From assembly GCF_000802185.1 (NCBI RefSeq), contig NZ_KN676113.1:3987430-4051429 (forward strand): a stretch of 64,000 nt of DNA. The letters run 5' to 3'. The notes under the pieces were generated by a model. That model worked only from the letters and a program-made list of their open reading frames with translations, was not told the DNA's origin and made no database searches. Source of the DNA: Belnapia sp. F-4-1. Lineage in GTDB: Bacteria; Pseudomonadota; Alphaproteobacteria; Acetobacterales; Acetobacteraceae. The first letter of the stretch is position 1. Each line of letters begins with the position of its first letter. Below, piece by piece: positions 8,476 to 16,876 of the stretch. The position numbers and the translations under genes were made by a program.

Positions 8476-8847
8476 TCAGCCTGCCGTGGTGACGTGGATA
8501 TGGATTCGCTCCGGGCCGATCCGGTGCGGCCGCGGCACCAGGGCGATGATGCGCCCACGCAGCGGCCCGGCGCCCTCAGCCAGCAGCCCGTCGAGCGCCG
8601 CCCGCTCCGCCGGCGGCAGGCGGCCAAGCCGCTGCCCTCCGGCCGACCAAGCCTCGATCTCCGCACCGCCGCGACGCGGCCGCAACTCGATCGGGTCACC
8701 CACGCGCGGGGCAGCCTGGCCGGGGGCGAGGTCCGCCCCATCGGTCAGGTAGGTGAGCATCCCAGGGTCGGCGGCAGACTCGGCGTGCACGATAGGGTCC
8801 TTCCTCATGGCCGCGGCCCAATGCGGGAAGGATGGCGAACGATCCAT
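8476..8847 (-). CDS. Hypothetical protein, possibly HIRAN-like
   Basis: A 123-residue protein, or 110 residues if translation starts at the ATG at 8808 (MRKDPIVHAE). The C-terminal half reads as a small beta-rich domain: 'VGDPIELRPRRGGAEIEAW', 'GGQRLGRLPPAERAALDGLL', then 'GRIIALVPRPHRIG' and 'ERIHIHV'. The pattern of a 'GDP-x-L' strand, a Gly-rich turn, a 'xLGxLP' strand and a following helix resembles HIRAN domains, which bind DNA ends or appear alone in bacteria. This is a weak family guess. Neither start has a clear Shine-Dalgarno sequence. Confidence 0.5.
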   Translation of the reverse strand: MDRSPSFPHWAAAMRKDPIVHAESAADPGMLTYLTDGADLAPGQAAPRVGDPIELRPRRGGAEIEAWSAGGQRLGRLPPAERAALDGLLAEGAGPLRGRIIALVPRPHRIGPERIHIHVTTAG

Positions 8848-8917
8848 CGCGGCGGGATGACAGTAGAGAGAACAGGCCCCTACGCGCGGAAGTTTACAGG
8901 AATGTGAACCGGGGCGC

Positions 8918-10024
8918 TCATGTCTCCGTGAGGATATCTACCGAAAGTTGCCCAAGAGCAAGGGATGCGGTGAGTCCCGGGCTCTCGATGCCGAAGAGGT
9001 TCAGCAGCCCCGGCACCCCATGCGCACGCGGCCCTTGCAGGGTGAAATCCTGCCCCGGCGCCCCCGGCGGAACGATCTTCGGCCGGATGCCGGAATAGCC
9101 CGGCGCCAGCGCTCCGTCCTTCAGTTCCGGCCAGTAGCGGCGGATGGCGGCATAGAAGCTCTCGCCCCGGCGCGGATCGACCTCGTAGTCGATCTCCTCC
9201 ACCCATTCGACATCCGGCCCGAACCGGGCCTGGCCGCCGAGGTCGATGGTGAGGTGGGTGCCGAGGCCACCCGGCACCGGCACCGGGTAGATCAGCCGGG
9301 AGAACGGATTCTTCCCGGTCAGGGTGAAGTAGTTGCCCTTGGCGTAATAGGCGGCAGGGATGAGCTGGCTGGGCATCCCGGCGAGCGAGCGGGCAAGTTT
9401 CGGCGCGTGCAGCCCGGCCGCGTTGATGAAGCTGCGGCACCGCAGCGCCATCGGCTCCGCCCCGCCGATCTCGAGTTCGGCACCATCCTCGGTCAGCCGC
9501 CCGCCCAGGACGGGGGCGTGGAAGACGAAGATCGCCCCGGCATTCTCCGCATCGCCCTGGAGCGAGAGCATGTAGGCGTGGCTGTCGATGATGCCGGTGG
9601 AGGGCGAGAGCAGCGCCGCCGTGCAGGAAAGCGCCGGCTCCAGAGCCAGCGCCTCGGCGCGCTCCAGGCGCCTGAGGTCCGGCACGCCATTGGCCGCGGC
9701 GCGTGCCTGGATGGAGGCAAGCTTCTCCGCTTCCGCCTCGTCCGTCGCCACGATCAGCTTCCCGCAGTTGGCGTGCGGGATGCCGCGCTCGGCGCAGTAG
9801 GCGTAGAGCATCTGCTTGCCCTCGACGCAGCAGCGCGCCATCAGGCTGCCGGCCGGGTAGTAGATGCCGGCGTGGATCACCTCGGAATTGCGCGAGGAGG
9901 TCTCGGTGCCGATCCCCTCCGCCGCATCCAGCACCAGTACCTCACGCCCGGCCAGCGCCAGGGCCCGCGCGACCGCGAGCCCCACCACGCCGGCGCCGGC
10001 GACGACGCAGTCGAATTCGTCCAT
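8918..10024 (-). CDS. FAD-dependent L-2-hydroxyglutarate oxidase-like enzyme
   Basis: A 368-residue DAO-fold flavoprotein. The dinucleotide motif '[20 protein letters not shown]' begins at residue 6. The adjacent '[20 protein letters not shown]' is the characteristic substrate-side signature of L-2-hydroxyglutarate oxidases (LhgO/L2HGDH), and '[11 protein letters not shown]' plus '[16 protein letters not shown]' close the FAD fold. Family members oxidise L-2-hydroxyglutarate to 2-oxoglutarate and pass electrons to the quinone pool. Length (about 370-400 in bacteria) is normal. Neighbouring genes act on acyl-CoA and dicarboxylic acids, which is consistent. Other short-chain 2-hydroxy acids remain possible. 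Confidence 0.82.
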   Translation of the reverse strand: MDEFDCVVAGAGVVGLAVARALALAGREVLVLDAAEGIGTETSSRNSEVIHAGIYYPAGSLMARCCVEGKQMLYAYCAERGIPHANCGKLIVATDEAEAEKLASIQARAAANGVPDLRRLERAEALALEPALSCTAALLSPSTGIIDSHAYMLSLQGDAENAGAIFVFHAPVLGGRLTEDGAELEIGGAEPMALRCRSFINAAGLHAPKLARSLAGMPSQLIPAAYYAKGNYFTLTGKNPFSRLIYPVPVPGGLGTHLTIDLGGQARFGPDVEWVEEIDYEVDPRRGESFYAAIRRYWPELKDGALAPGYSGIRPKIVPPGAPGQDFTLQGPRAHGVPGLLNLFGIESPGLTASLALGQLSVDILTET

Positions 10025-10104
10025 CCCGCTTCAGCCCCGCTTCAGTCCCGCGCAACATGTGGCCCCTGCCGCCGCTGCGCCAATCGCCTTTGCCGGAGGG
10101 CAGT

Positions 10105-10893
10105 TCACCGTCCCTGGAAGACCGGCTTCCGCTTCTCCTTGAAGGCCCGCAGCCCCTCGCGGAGGTCATCGCTCGCCTTGGCCGCCGACATCCGCGCCCC
10201 GAGCGCCGCGACGTCCAGCGCCTGGTGGCCGATCTCGTTGATGGAGCGCTTCACCCCCTGCACGGCGAGCGGCGCCAGCTCCCCGAGCCGGCCGGCGATC
10301 GCGTCGATCCGCGCGTCCAGGGCCTCGGGCGCGACGAGGTCGGTGAGGTAGCCGATGCGCAGCAGCTCCTCCGCATCCTGCTCCTCGGCCAGCATGAAGA
10401 GGCGCTTGGCGTTGTTGAAGCCGAGGCGGGAGACGTAGCGGCGCAGCCCGCTCTCGTAGTAATGCAGGCCGATCCGCGCCGCCGGCATGAACATCCTGAC
10501 GGCCGGCGTGCCGACCCGGAAGTCGCAGGCCAGTGCCAGGTCGGTGCTGCCGCCATAGACGCCCGCATGCAGCCGGGCGATGGTCGGGATGCGGAGCATC
10601 TCCACCCGGTCGACGAAGCTCTCGAAGCCCTGGGCCTGATCGCCGCCGGCGCGGCCCTCCGCCTGCTCCGCCATGGCGCCGAGATGGGCCCCCGCCGAGA
10701 AGGCCCGCCCCTCGGAGGCGATCACCAGCACCCGCACCGCCGGATCGGCCTCCACCTGCTCCAGCAGCCGGAGGATCTCGGCAATATCCTCCGGCTGCAC
10801 CCGGTTCATCACCTCCGGCCGGTTGAGGCGCAGCGTGGCGCGGTTGCCCGCGATGCTGAGGCTCGGCGGGTAGCCCTCATCCCTGGCGCTCAT
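10105..10893 (-). CDS. Enoyl-CoA hydratase/isomerase family protein
   Basis: A 262-residue crotonase-fold protein. The start is the ATG at 10893 (MSARDEGYPP), preceded by GGAGG with about 7 bases spacing; the longer open frame to 11163 runs antisense through the HMG-CoA lyase gene and is rejected. Crotonase features are 'TLRLNRPEVMNRVQPEDIAE', the oxyanion-hole segment 'SEGRAFSAGAHLGAMAEQ' near residue 62, and 'GGSTDLALACDFRVGTPAVR' near 105. The usual second catalytic Glu region reads 'ARIGLHYYESGLRRYVSRLG', so whether it hydrates, isomerises or hydrolyses is not clear. It is divergent from the lyase/CoA-transferase pair and may share their pathway. Confidence 0.82.
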   Translation of the reverse strand: MSARDEGYPPSLSIAGNRATLRLNRPEVMNRVQPEDIAEILRLLEQVEADPAVRVLVIASEGRAFSAGAHLGAMAEQAEGRAGGDQAQGFESFVDRVEMLRIPTIARLHAGVYGGSTDLALACDFRVGTPAVRMFMPAARIGLHYYESGLRRYVSRLGFNNAKRLFMLAEEQDAEELLRIGYLTDLVAPEALDARIDAIAGRLGELAPLAVQGVKRSINEIGHQALDVAALGARMSAAKASDDLREGLRAFKEKRKPVFQGR

Positions 10894-11005
10894 CTTGGTC
10901 CTCCGATACCGGGGCGTTTTGCCGGGCTGCGACGGCCCCGGCAAGGGTGCTGGCACCATGACGCCGGAGGAGTAGTCTCCGCCCAATTCAATAGGGAACG
11001 CGACC

Positions 11006-11968
11006 ATGGCCGATCTGCCCCAGCATGTGGACATCCACGAGGAGGGCCCGCGCGAGGGCTTCCAGATCGAGCCCGGTCCGATCCCCTCCGCGGAGAAGAT
11101 CGCCCTGATCGAGGCGCTGGCCGAGACGGGCCTCCGCCACATCCAGGTATGCTCCTTCGTCAACCCGCGCCTCGTCCCCGGATGGGCGGATGCCGAGGCC
11201 GTCGCCGGCGGCTTCCGCCCGAAGCCCGGCGTCCACTACACCGGCCTCTGGTTCAACGAGAGCGGCCTGCGCCGCGCGCTGGCCTTCCGCGAGCGGCTGA
11301 CCGTCACCGGCTCCATCTCGCTCTCCGCCTCGGATGCCTTCTCGCGCAAGAACCTCAACCGCGGCCAGGCCGAGAACCTGGAAGCGATGCGCAAGCAGAC
11401 CGCAGCGCATCTCGAGGCCGGGGTGCCGGTGACGCGCATCGGCGTCATGGCCGCCTTCGGCTGCAACTACCAGGGCGACATCACGCCCGCCCAGGTGGTG
11501 CAGACCGTGGCCGATGGCCTCGCCATCGCCCGGGAAGCGGGCATCGCCATCACCGATCTCTCGCTCGCCGACACCATGGGCTGGGCCACGCCAATCCGCA
11601 TCGAGCGCGGCATCGACGCGGTGCGCGAACGCTGGCCGGACCTGCGCATCGGCCTGCACCTGCACGACACGCGGGGGCTGGCTGTCGCCAATGCCCATGC
11701 CGGGCTGCGGCTGGGCGTGACGAGATTCGACAGCACCGTGGGTGGGCTCGGCGGCTGCCCCTTCGCCGGGCAGAAGGGCGCAGCGGGCAATATCTGCACC
11801 GAGGAGCTGGCGCTGCTCTGCGAGGAGATGGGCATCGCCACGGGCATCGACCTCGATGCGCTGATCGAGGTGGGGCGGCTCGCCGAGCGCATCGTCGGCC
11901 ACCAGCTGCCGAGCGAGCTGATCCGTGCCGGCAGCCTCACCGCCTTCCGCCGAGGGATCGCGGCATGA
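11006..11968 (+). CDS. Hydroxymethylglutaryl-CoA lyase family protein
   Basis: A 320-residue TIM-barrel lyase of the DRE-TIM family. Seen in order: 'EEGPREGFQIEPGPIPSAEK' (the D/E-x-PR-E-G substrate and metal motif, residues 12-31), 'IQVCSFVNPRLVPGWADAE', 'LSLADTMGWATP' near 190, metal ligands 'GLHLHDTRGLAVANA' near 215, and the active-site cysteine loop 'GGLGGCPFAGQKGAAGN' near 250. The enzyme cleaves HMG-CoA to acetoacetate and acetyl-CoA. It overlaps the CoA-transferase gene by 4 bases, so the pair may activate and then split 3-hydroxy-3-methylglutarate or a close analogue. Confidence 0.88.
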   Translation: MADLPQHVDIHEEGPREGFQIEPGPIPSAEKIALIEALAETGLRHIQVCSFVNPRLVPGWADAEAVAGGFRPKPGVHYTGLWFNESGLRRALAFRERLTVTGSISLSASDAFSRKNLNRGQAENLEAMRKQTAAHLEAGVPVTRIGVMAAFGCNYQGDITPAQVVQTVADGLAIAREAGIAITDLSLADTMGWATPIRIERGIDAVRERWPDLRIGLHLHDTRGLAVANAHAGLRLGVTRFDSTVGGLGGCPFAGQKGAAGNICTEELALLCEEMGIATGIDLDALIEVGRLAERIVGHQLPSELIRAGSLTAFRRGIAA

Positions 11969-13170
11969 GCACGGCGCCGCTGGCGGGGCTTCGCGTCCTC
12001 GAGTTCAGCCACACCATCATGGGGCCCTGTGCCGGGCTGGTGCTGGCCGATCTCGGCGCGGATGTGGTGAAGGTGGAGCCGGCGCCGGCGGGTGACCATA
12101 CGCGGCGGCTGCCCGGCTTCGCAGCCGGCTTCTTCGCCACCTTCAACCGCAACAAGCGCAGCATCGCCCTTGACCTGAAGCGGCCCGAAGGGAGGCAGGC
12201 GGCGCACCGGCTGGCGGCCCGAGCCGACCTGGTGCTCGAGAATTACGGGCCGGGGACGATGGAGCGGCTCGGCTGCGGCTGGGAGGATCTGCAGGCGGTC
12301 AATCCGCGGCTGGTCTACCTGGCGCTGAAGGGCTTCCTCGCCGGGCCCTACGAGCACCGGCCGGCGCTCGACGAGGTGGTGCAGTTCCAGTCCGGGCTGG
12401 CCTACATGACCGGGCCGCCGGGGCGGCCGCTGCGGGCCGGGGCCTCGATCATCGACATCCTGGGCGCTGTCTTCGGCGTCACCGCGGCGCTGGCGGCGCT
12501 GCGCGAACGGGACCGGACGGGCGAGGGGCAACGCATCAGCAGCGCGCTGTTCGAGAGCGCGGTCTTCCTGATGGGCAGCCACATGGCGGGCCTTGCCGCG
12601 ACCGGCGAGCCGCCGCCGCCCATGCCGGCGCGCCGCGGCGCCTGGGGCATCTACGACGCCTTCGAAACAGGGGAGGGCGGCCAGCTTTTCGTCGGCGTCA
12701 CCAGCGACCAGCAATGGGCGCGCTTCACCGAGGCTTTCGGCCTGCCGGAGCTGGCCGCCGACGCCCGCCTCGCCACCAATGCGCAGCGGGCGAAGGAGCG
12801 CTCCTGGCTGATCCCCGCCCTGGGCGAGGTGTTCCGCCGCTACGACCAGGCGGAGGTGGCGCGGCGCTGCGAGGCGGCGGGCATCTCCTGGGCGCCGGTC
12901 GGCAAGCCGGCGGACCTGTTCGAAGATCCGCACCTGTTGGCCGGCGGCGGGTTGCTGCAGACGGCCATCTCCGCCCTCGGCGGCGGAGCGATGTTCGGCC
13001 TGCCTGCCGTGCCGCTGGAGTTCGGCGAGGCCCGGCAGCGCGCCGGCCTCAGCCGACAGCCGCCGCGGCTCGGCGAGCATAATGGCGAGGTGCTGGCCGA
13101 GGCCGGCTTCGGCGCCGCGGAGATCACAGCGCTCGCCGCCACCGGCGTGCTGGCCGAGGCCTCGGCCTGA
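11965..13170 (+). CDS. Class III CoA-transferase (CaiB/BaiF family)
   Basis: A 401-residue protein with the CaiB/BaiF layout. The N-terminal 'LAGLRVLEFSHTIMGPCAG' and 'ADLGADVVKVEPAPAGDHTR' bind CoA, 'FNRNKRSIALDLKRPEGRQA' follows, and an Asp near residue 136 in 'RPALDEVVQFQSGLAYMTG' sits where the family carries its catalytic Asp. The start is the ATG at 11965 overlapping the lyase stop; the long open frame upstream is antisense to other genes. Members move CoA between carboxylic acids. Coupling to an HMG-CoA lyase suggests a succinyl-CoA:hydroxymethylglutarate transferase, like human SUGCT. Confidence 0.88.
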   Translation: MSTAPLAGLRVLEFSHTIMGPCAGLVLADLGADVVKVEPAPAGDHTRRLPGFAAGFFATFNRNKRSIALDLKRPEGRQAAHRLAARADLVLENYGPGTMERLGCGWEDLQAVNPRLVYLALKGFLAGPYEHRPALDEVVQFQSGLAYMTGPPGRPLRAGASIIDILGAVFGVTAALAALRERDRTGEGQRISSALFESAVFLMGSHMAGLAATGEPPPPMPARRGAWGIYDAFETGEGGQLFVGVTSDQQWARFTEAFGLPELAADARLATNAQRAKERSWLIPALGEVFRRYDQAEVARRCEAAGISWAPVGKPADLFEDPHLLAGGGLLQTAISALGGGAMFGLPAVPLEFGEARQRAGLSRQPPRLGEHNGEVLAEAGFGAAEITALAATGVLAEASA

Positions 13171-13578
13171 CGCGATCCCCGATCGGGCGAGATTGTCCGG
13201 TTCACTATATTTGCCAAGTCAGGCAGCAGGTTCGAAGGGCGTCCGTAAGCCAACAGAGACGGACGCCGCTCTAGCCGCGCTCAAAGCCGGCAAGCGAGGA
13301 CAGGATGCGTGAGCGCGCTCCGTCCCTGCACTGGCAGCCGTCCGCGAGCCCCGTCGCTGGCCTCGGCAGGTTGGCGCCACGCAGGCTGGTCACCCTCAAT
13401 AACGCAGAAGACGAAAACACGCCGCGCTGCTCACGCACGGGGTTTGATGGCGCTCAAGGCAATAGTTTCCGCCTCACAAACATGTTGACGCTCTTTCCGG
13501 GCAATGCAAAAGTCGTCAAAGAATATAAAAATAAAAACAATCCTATGTCGGACCATTTCGAAAAGGATCGTAACTATT
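13171..13578. other. AT-rich intergenic region upstream of the CBM60/SGNH gene
   Basis: The base composition falls sharply here relative to the flanking genes, with A-rich runs near 13505-13545. A TTGACG hexamer at 13485-13490 could be a -35 element, but no -10 hexamer sits 17 bases downstream. A short open stretch ending at 13312 ('KPTETDAALAALKAGKRGQD') may be a decayed gene tail. No RNA gene or repeat was recognised. Confidence 0.4.
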
Positions 13579-15627
13579 ATGGCAACTGATACGCTGCTGC
13601 TTAGGGTCAGCCAGTCCGTCTACGGTGTGCCAGCACAATTCACGGTTTTCGTGGATGGCAAGCAGGCCGGATCAACTTACCAGGCCACCGCCATCCACGG
13701 CTGGAAGTCCGATACCGTCACCCTGACCGGCGACTGGGACAAAGGCGAGCATACGGTTCAGCTCAGATATCTGAACGACTTCAAGGATGCGGGCGGCGAT
13801 CGCAATTTGTATCTGGACGGCGCGATCTACGACGGCGTGCCCGTCCCTGGCGCCGTTCTCAATATGTGGTCGGCCTATGACAAGAACACTTTCAAGCTGA
13901 CCGACACGACGGCCCTGCCGCCCGCCGCCACGCAAGCGCCTTCGACCACCACCCCGCCTCCTACCAGCACGATGGACACGCTGGTGCTGAAGGTCAGCCA
14001 GACCGCGTATGGGGCTGCGGCGCAGTTCACGGTCCTGGTGGACGGCGTGCAGGTCGGCGGGACCTATCAGACGACCGCCCAGCATGGCTGGAAGTCCGAC
14101 TCGATAACGCTGAAGGGCAACTGGGACAGCGGCGATCATTCGGTCTCCATCAAATTTCTCAACGATGCGAAGGATGCCGGCGGCGACCGGAACCTCTACC
14201 TCGACGGTGCGACCTATAACGGCGTGGCCGTCCCCAATGCCAAGCTGAACATGTGGTCCGCCTATGATCCGCATGTCTTCAAATTCACCGACGCGACGCC
14301 GCTGACGACCGCGCCGCCCACGACCGGTACCGTGACGCCGCCGACTACGACGCCGCCCTCGACCGGCACTGAGACGCTGCCAACCGCGACGCCGCCCTCG
14401 ACCGGCACTGAGACGCCGCCGACCACGACGTCACCTACGACCGGTACCGTGACGCCACCGACCACGACACCACCCTCGACCGGCACCGTGGCGCCGCCGA
14501 CCACGACGCCGCCTTCGACCGGCACTGAGACGCCACCGACTACGACGCCGCCCTCGACCGGCACTGAGACGCCGCCGGCCACCACCGAGGGCCTGGACCA
14601 CCTGACGCTCCGCCTGTCGGAGCAGGCCTACAAGAACGTCCACGCGCAGTTCACCGTCTCGGTGGACGGCAAGCAGATCGGCGGCACCTACACGACCACC
14701 GCCAACCACGCCAACAAGGCGAGCGACACCTTCGACATCACCGGCGAGTGGGGGCCGGGGACGCACCAGGTCAAGATCAGCTTCCTCAACGACGAGTACG
14801 GCGGCTGGTCAGGCGCGGACCGCAACCTTTATCTTGATGGCGCCAAGTACAACGGCACTGAGATCATGGGCGTTGCGAAGGCGATCACCGGTGGCGCAAC
14901 GAACTCCACGGCGAGCTTCACCTTCACCGAAGCTGCGACCACCGCGCCGCCGCCGGTGACGACCACGCCCGGCAGTGCGTTGAACCATGACGGCCTGACG
15001 GACCTGAACGTGCTGATCCGTGGCCAGTCCAACGCATTGCTGTTCGACCAGTATGGCGGCGACGATGCCCTGAAGGCCGAGCTGCAGAAGGCGTTGCCCG
15101 GCGTCAGGATCAACATCCTCGGCGGCGACAACAAGACGGAGTTCTCCGCCACCGCCTTCACCACCTGGGATACCGGCGGCCAGCAGAAGAAGATGCACGA
15201 CTATCTCAACGCGCTGCCGGCCGACATCAAGGACAACGAGACCATCACCGTCTGGATGCACAACGAGTACGACCAGCAGATCAGCGGACTGACGACGGCG
15301 CTGTGGAAGCAGGAAGTGCAGGCGGACGCCGCCGCCGTGCGCGACATCTTCGACCACCAGGCCGCCGACAGCACGCCCTATCTCTTCGTGCCGATCCGCT
15401 ATCCCTATGGCGGCAGCTTCGCCGCCATCCGCCAGGGCATGGACGAGCTTTCCGCCGATCCCGCTTTCCATGGGAAGCTGTCCTGGGCAGCCTACGGCTC
15501 GAACATCACCATGGCAGGCGGTCCGGAGGCGGGGTCCAACGGGTCGCACATGAACAGCGCCGACGCCGCGACGATCGGGCGCGATCTGGCGGCGCCGCTT
15601 CTCGACCTGTACCAGGGCATCGCCTGA
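13579..15627 (+). CDS. Three CBM60-like domains, Thr/Pro repeat linker and SGNH-type hydrolase domain
   Basis: A 682-residue modular protein. Three homologous beta-sandwich modules start near residues 2, 132 and 339. Each has 'AQFTV.VDG', a central 'W/NK.SD' strand and the 'GDRNLYLDGA.Y.G' block characteristic of calcium-dependent CBM60 (vCBM60, xylan/galactan-binding) modules; the third ('GGWSGADRNLYLDGAKYNG') is closest to the classic form. Modules 2 and 3 are joined by seven 13-residue Thr/Pro repeats. Residues from about 473 look like an SGNH esterase: 'LNVLIRGQSNALL' (block I Ser), 'TVWMHNEYDQ', and the late 'SNGSHMNSADA' His. I infer a deacetylase or esterase acting on a polysaccharide. 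There is no signal peptide or RTX repeat, so the export route is unclear. The start at 13579 is 11 bases after AAGGA. Confidence 0.75.
   Translation: MATDTLLLRVSQSVYGVPAQFTVFVDGKQAGSTYQATAIHGWKSDTVTLTGDWDKGEHTVQLRYLNDFKDAGGDRNLYLDGAIYDGVPVPGAVLNMWSAYDKNTFKLTDTTALPPAATQAPSTTTPPPTSTMDTLVLKVSQTAYGAAAQFTVLVDGVQVGGTYQTTAQHGWKSDSITLKGNWDSGDHSVSIKFLNDAKDAGGDRNLYLDGATYNGVAVPNAKLNMWSAYDPHVFKFTDATPLTTAPPTTGTVTPPTTTPPSTGTETLPTATPPSTGTETPPTTTSPTTGTVTPPTTTPPSTGTVAPPTTTPPSTGTETPPTTTPPSTGTETPPATTEGLDHLTLRLSEQAYKNVHAQFTVSVDGKQIGGTYTTTANHANKASDTFDITGEWGPGTHQVKISFLNDEYGGWSGADRNLYLDGAKYNGTEIMGVAKAITGGATNSTASFTFTEAATTAPPPVTTTPGSALNHDGLTDLNVLIRGQSNALLFDQYGGDDALKAELQKALPGVRINILGGDNKTEFSATAFTTWDTGGQQKKMHDYLNALPADIKDNETITVWMHNEYDQQISGLTTALWKQEVQADAAAVRDIFDHQAADSTPYLFVPIRYPYGGSFAAIRQGMDELSADPAFHGKLSWAAYGSNITMAGGPEAGSNGSHMNSADAATIGRDLAAPLLDLYQGIA
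14311..14583 (+). repeat. Seven tandem 39-bp repeats coding a Thr/Pro linker
   Basis: Seven in-frame copies of a 39-base unit encode variants of TPPSTGTETPPTT. Copies differ mainly at T/S, E/V and P/L/A positions. The array forms the hinge between the second and third CBM60-like modules and is expected to vary in copy number between strains. It also creates long spurious open frames on the opposite strand. Confidence 0.9.
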
Positions 15628-15640
15628 CGCCGGCGCCGGA

Positions 15641-15667
15641 GGGGGCGGGGCCTGCAAGCCCGCCCCC
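15641..15667. terminator. Hairpin between convergent genes
   Basis: A perfect 9-bp stem GGGGGCGGG (15641-15649) / CCCGCCCCC (15659-15667) with a 9-base loop lies between the convergent ends of the CBM60/SGNH gene and the MFS gene. No U-tract follows on either strand beyond a short TTC, so termination efficiency is uncertain. Confidence 0.6.
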
Positions 15668-15688
15668 TTCGTGGAAGCCTGCCGCGCC

Positions 15689-16873
15689 TCAGCGTCCCTT
15701 CAGCGTGCTCCTCCAGGCAATCAGCGCCCCGATGCCGGGGAAGACCGCTAGCATCCCGAAGGCCGCCGAGTAGGATTGCGTCACCGCGACCGCCGCGCCG
15801 AAGAGCGACGGCCCCACCACCACCCCGGCGAAGGCCACCGAGAGCACGCCGCCCGCCGCATCCCCCGCCTTGCCGGGCGCGGCCAGCCGCGCCGCCTCCG
15901 CGAGCAGCAACCCGTTCCACCCGGCTGCGCAGGTGCCGAGCAGGCAAAGCAGCACGACGATCCCCGCTCCCGGCCCAGCCAGCGCCATCGGCAGCAGCAC
16001 CCCGCCGAGGCAGGTGCAGACGCCGATCGCCGCCAGCGCCTTCAGGCCGGAGCGCCACCAATCCGCCACGGCACCCCAGGCGATACGCGCCCCGATGCCG
16101 ACCGCCTGGCTCGCCGAGGCGACGAATCCCGCCGCCACCGGCGCCCAGCCGCCTTCCTCGACCAGCATGGTGACGATGTAGGAACCGAGGGCGAGCTGGA
16201 ATCCCGAGAAGCAGGCCGAGATCACCGCCAGCGGGCCGAGCCCCGGCCGCGTCCGGAGGGCGACGATCCCGCCGAGCGCCCCCGCGCCGAGCGGGGCGCC
16301 CGGCTCCCGCTCGCCATCCCAATGCCGGCGGAAGGCGCCGCAGCCGATCGCTGCCACTGCCATCACTCCACCGGCCGCCAGCACCGCTCCGCGCCAGCCG
16401 ATCGCGCCGGCAAGGCCGGGCAGGATCGCCCCTGCCAGCGCACCGCCGATCGGCACCCCGGTCTGCTTGACGGCGAAGACGCGGTTGCGCCGCGCCGGCG
16501 GCGTCAACCGTGCCAGCACCTGCGAGGCGGAGGGGTTGGTCAGCCCATAGCCGATGCCGGTCAGGAAGGAGCCGAGTATTGCCCCCGCCAGCCCCGCGCC
16601 GACGATCAGCAGGCAGGCCGCCGCCCCCGCCGCCAGGGCGAGCTGCGTGCAGCGCGCGGGCCCCAGCCGCCGCAGCAGCCCGCCGGAGAACATCGAGGCC
16701 GTGCTGGCGGCGGCATAGGTGCAGGCCACCTGCCAGCCGAGCCAATGCGGTTCCGCCCCCAGGTCCCGCGCCGCCATGGTCGCCAGCACCGGAAGGGTGA
16801 AGACGGCAAGCGTGGCCAGCGCCTGCGCGCCTGTCGTCGCCGCGAGCGCCGCCCCCAGCCCGGAAAGCCGCAA
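15689..16873 (-). CDS. MFS transporter
   Basis: A 394-residue protein with about 12 predicted membrane helices in two halves. The family loop 2-3 motif appears as 'GGLLRRLGPARC' near residue 65, and 'FLTGIGYGLTNPSASQVLAR' in helix 4 resembles CynX/NimT-type and sugar-acid permeases. It is preceded by the hydroxyacid oxidase gene on the same strand, separated by 3 bases, so it may import that enzyme's substrate (lactate, mandelate or another 2-hydroxy acid). The open frame begins with TTG at 16873; the first ATG is at residue 33 and would cut off helix 1, so TTG is preferred. Confidence 0.82.
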   Translation of the reverse strand: MRLSGLGAALAATTGAQALATLAVFTLPVLATMAARDLGAEPHWLGWQVACTYAAASTASMFSGGLLRRLGPARCTQLALAAGAAACLLIVGAGLAGAILGSFLTGIGYGLTNPSASQVLARLTPPARRNRVFAVKQTGVPIGGALAGAILPGLAGAIGWRGAVLAAGGVMAVAAIGCGAFRRHWDGEREPGAPLGAGALGGIVALRTRPGLGPLAVISACFSGFQLALGSYIVTMLVEEGGWAPVAAGFVASASQAVGIGARIAWGAVADWWRSGLKALAAIGVCTCLGGVLLPMALAGPGAGIVVLLCLLGTCAAGWNGLLLAEAARLAAPGKAGDAAGGVLSVAFAGVVVGPSLFGAAVAVTQSYSAAFGMLAVFPGIGALIAWRSTLKGR

Positions 16874-16876
16874 GAC

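Noticed and set aside
11467-13080. 537-codon minus-strand open frame
   Set aside because: Antisense to the lyase and CoA-transferase genes.
13305-13589. 94-codon plus-strand ORF before the CBM60 gene
   Set aside because: Overlaps the CBM60 gene start, crosses the AT-rich promoter region and has no family resemblance.
14262-14585. Minus-strand frame encoding Val/Gly repeats
   Set aside because: Mirror of the 39-bp repeat array; exists only because the repeat is open in several frames.
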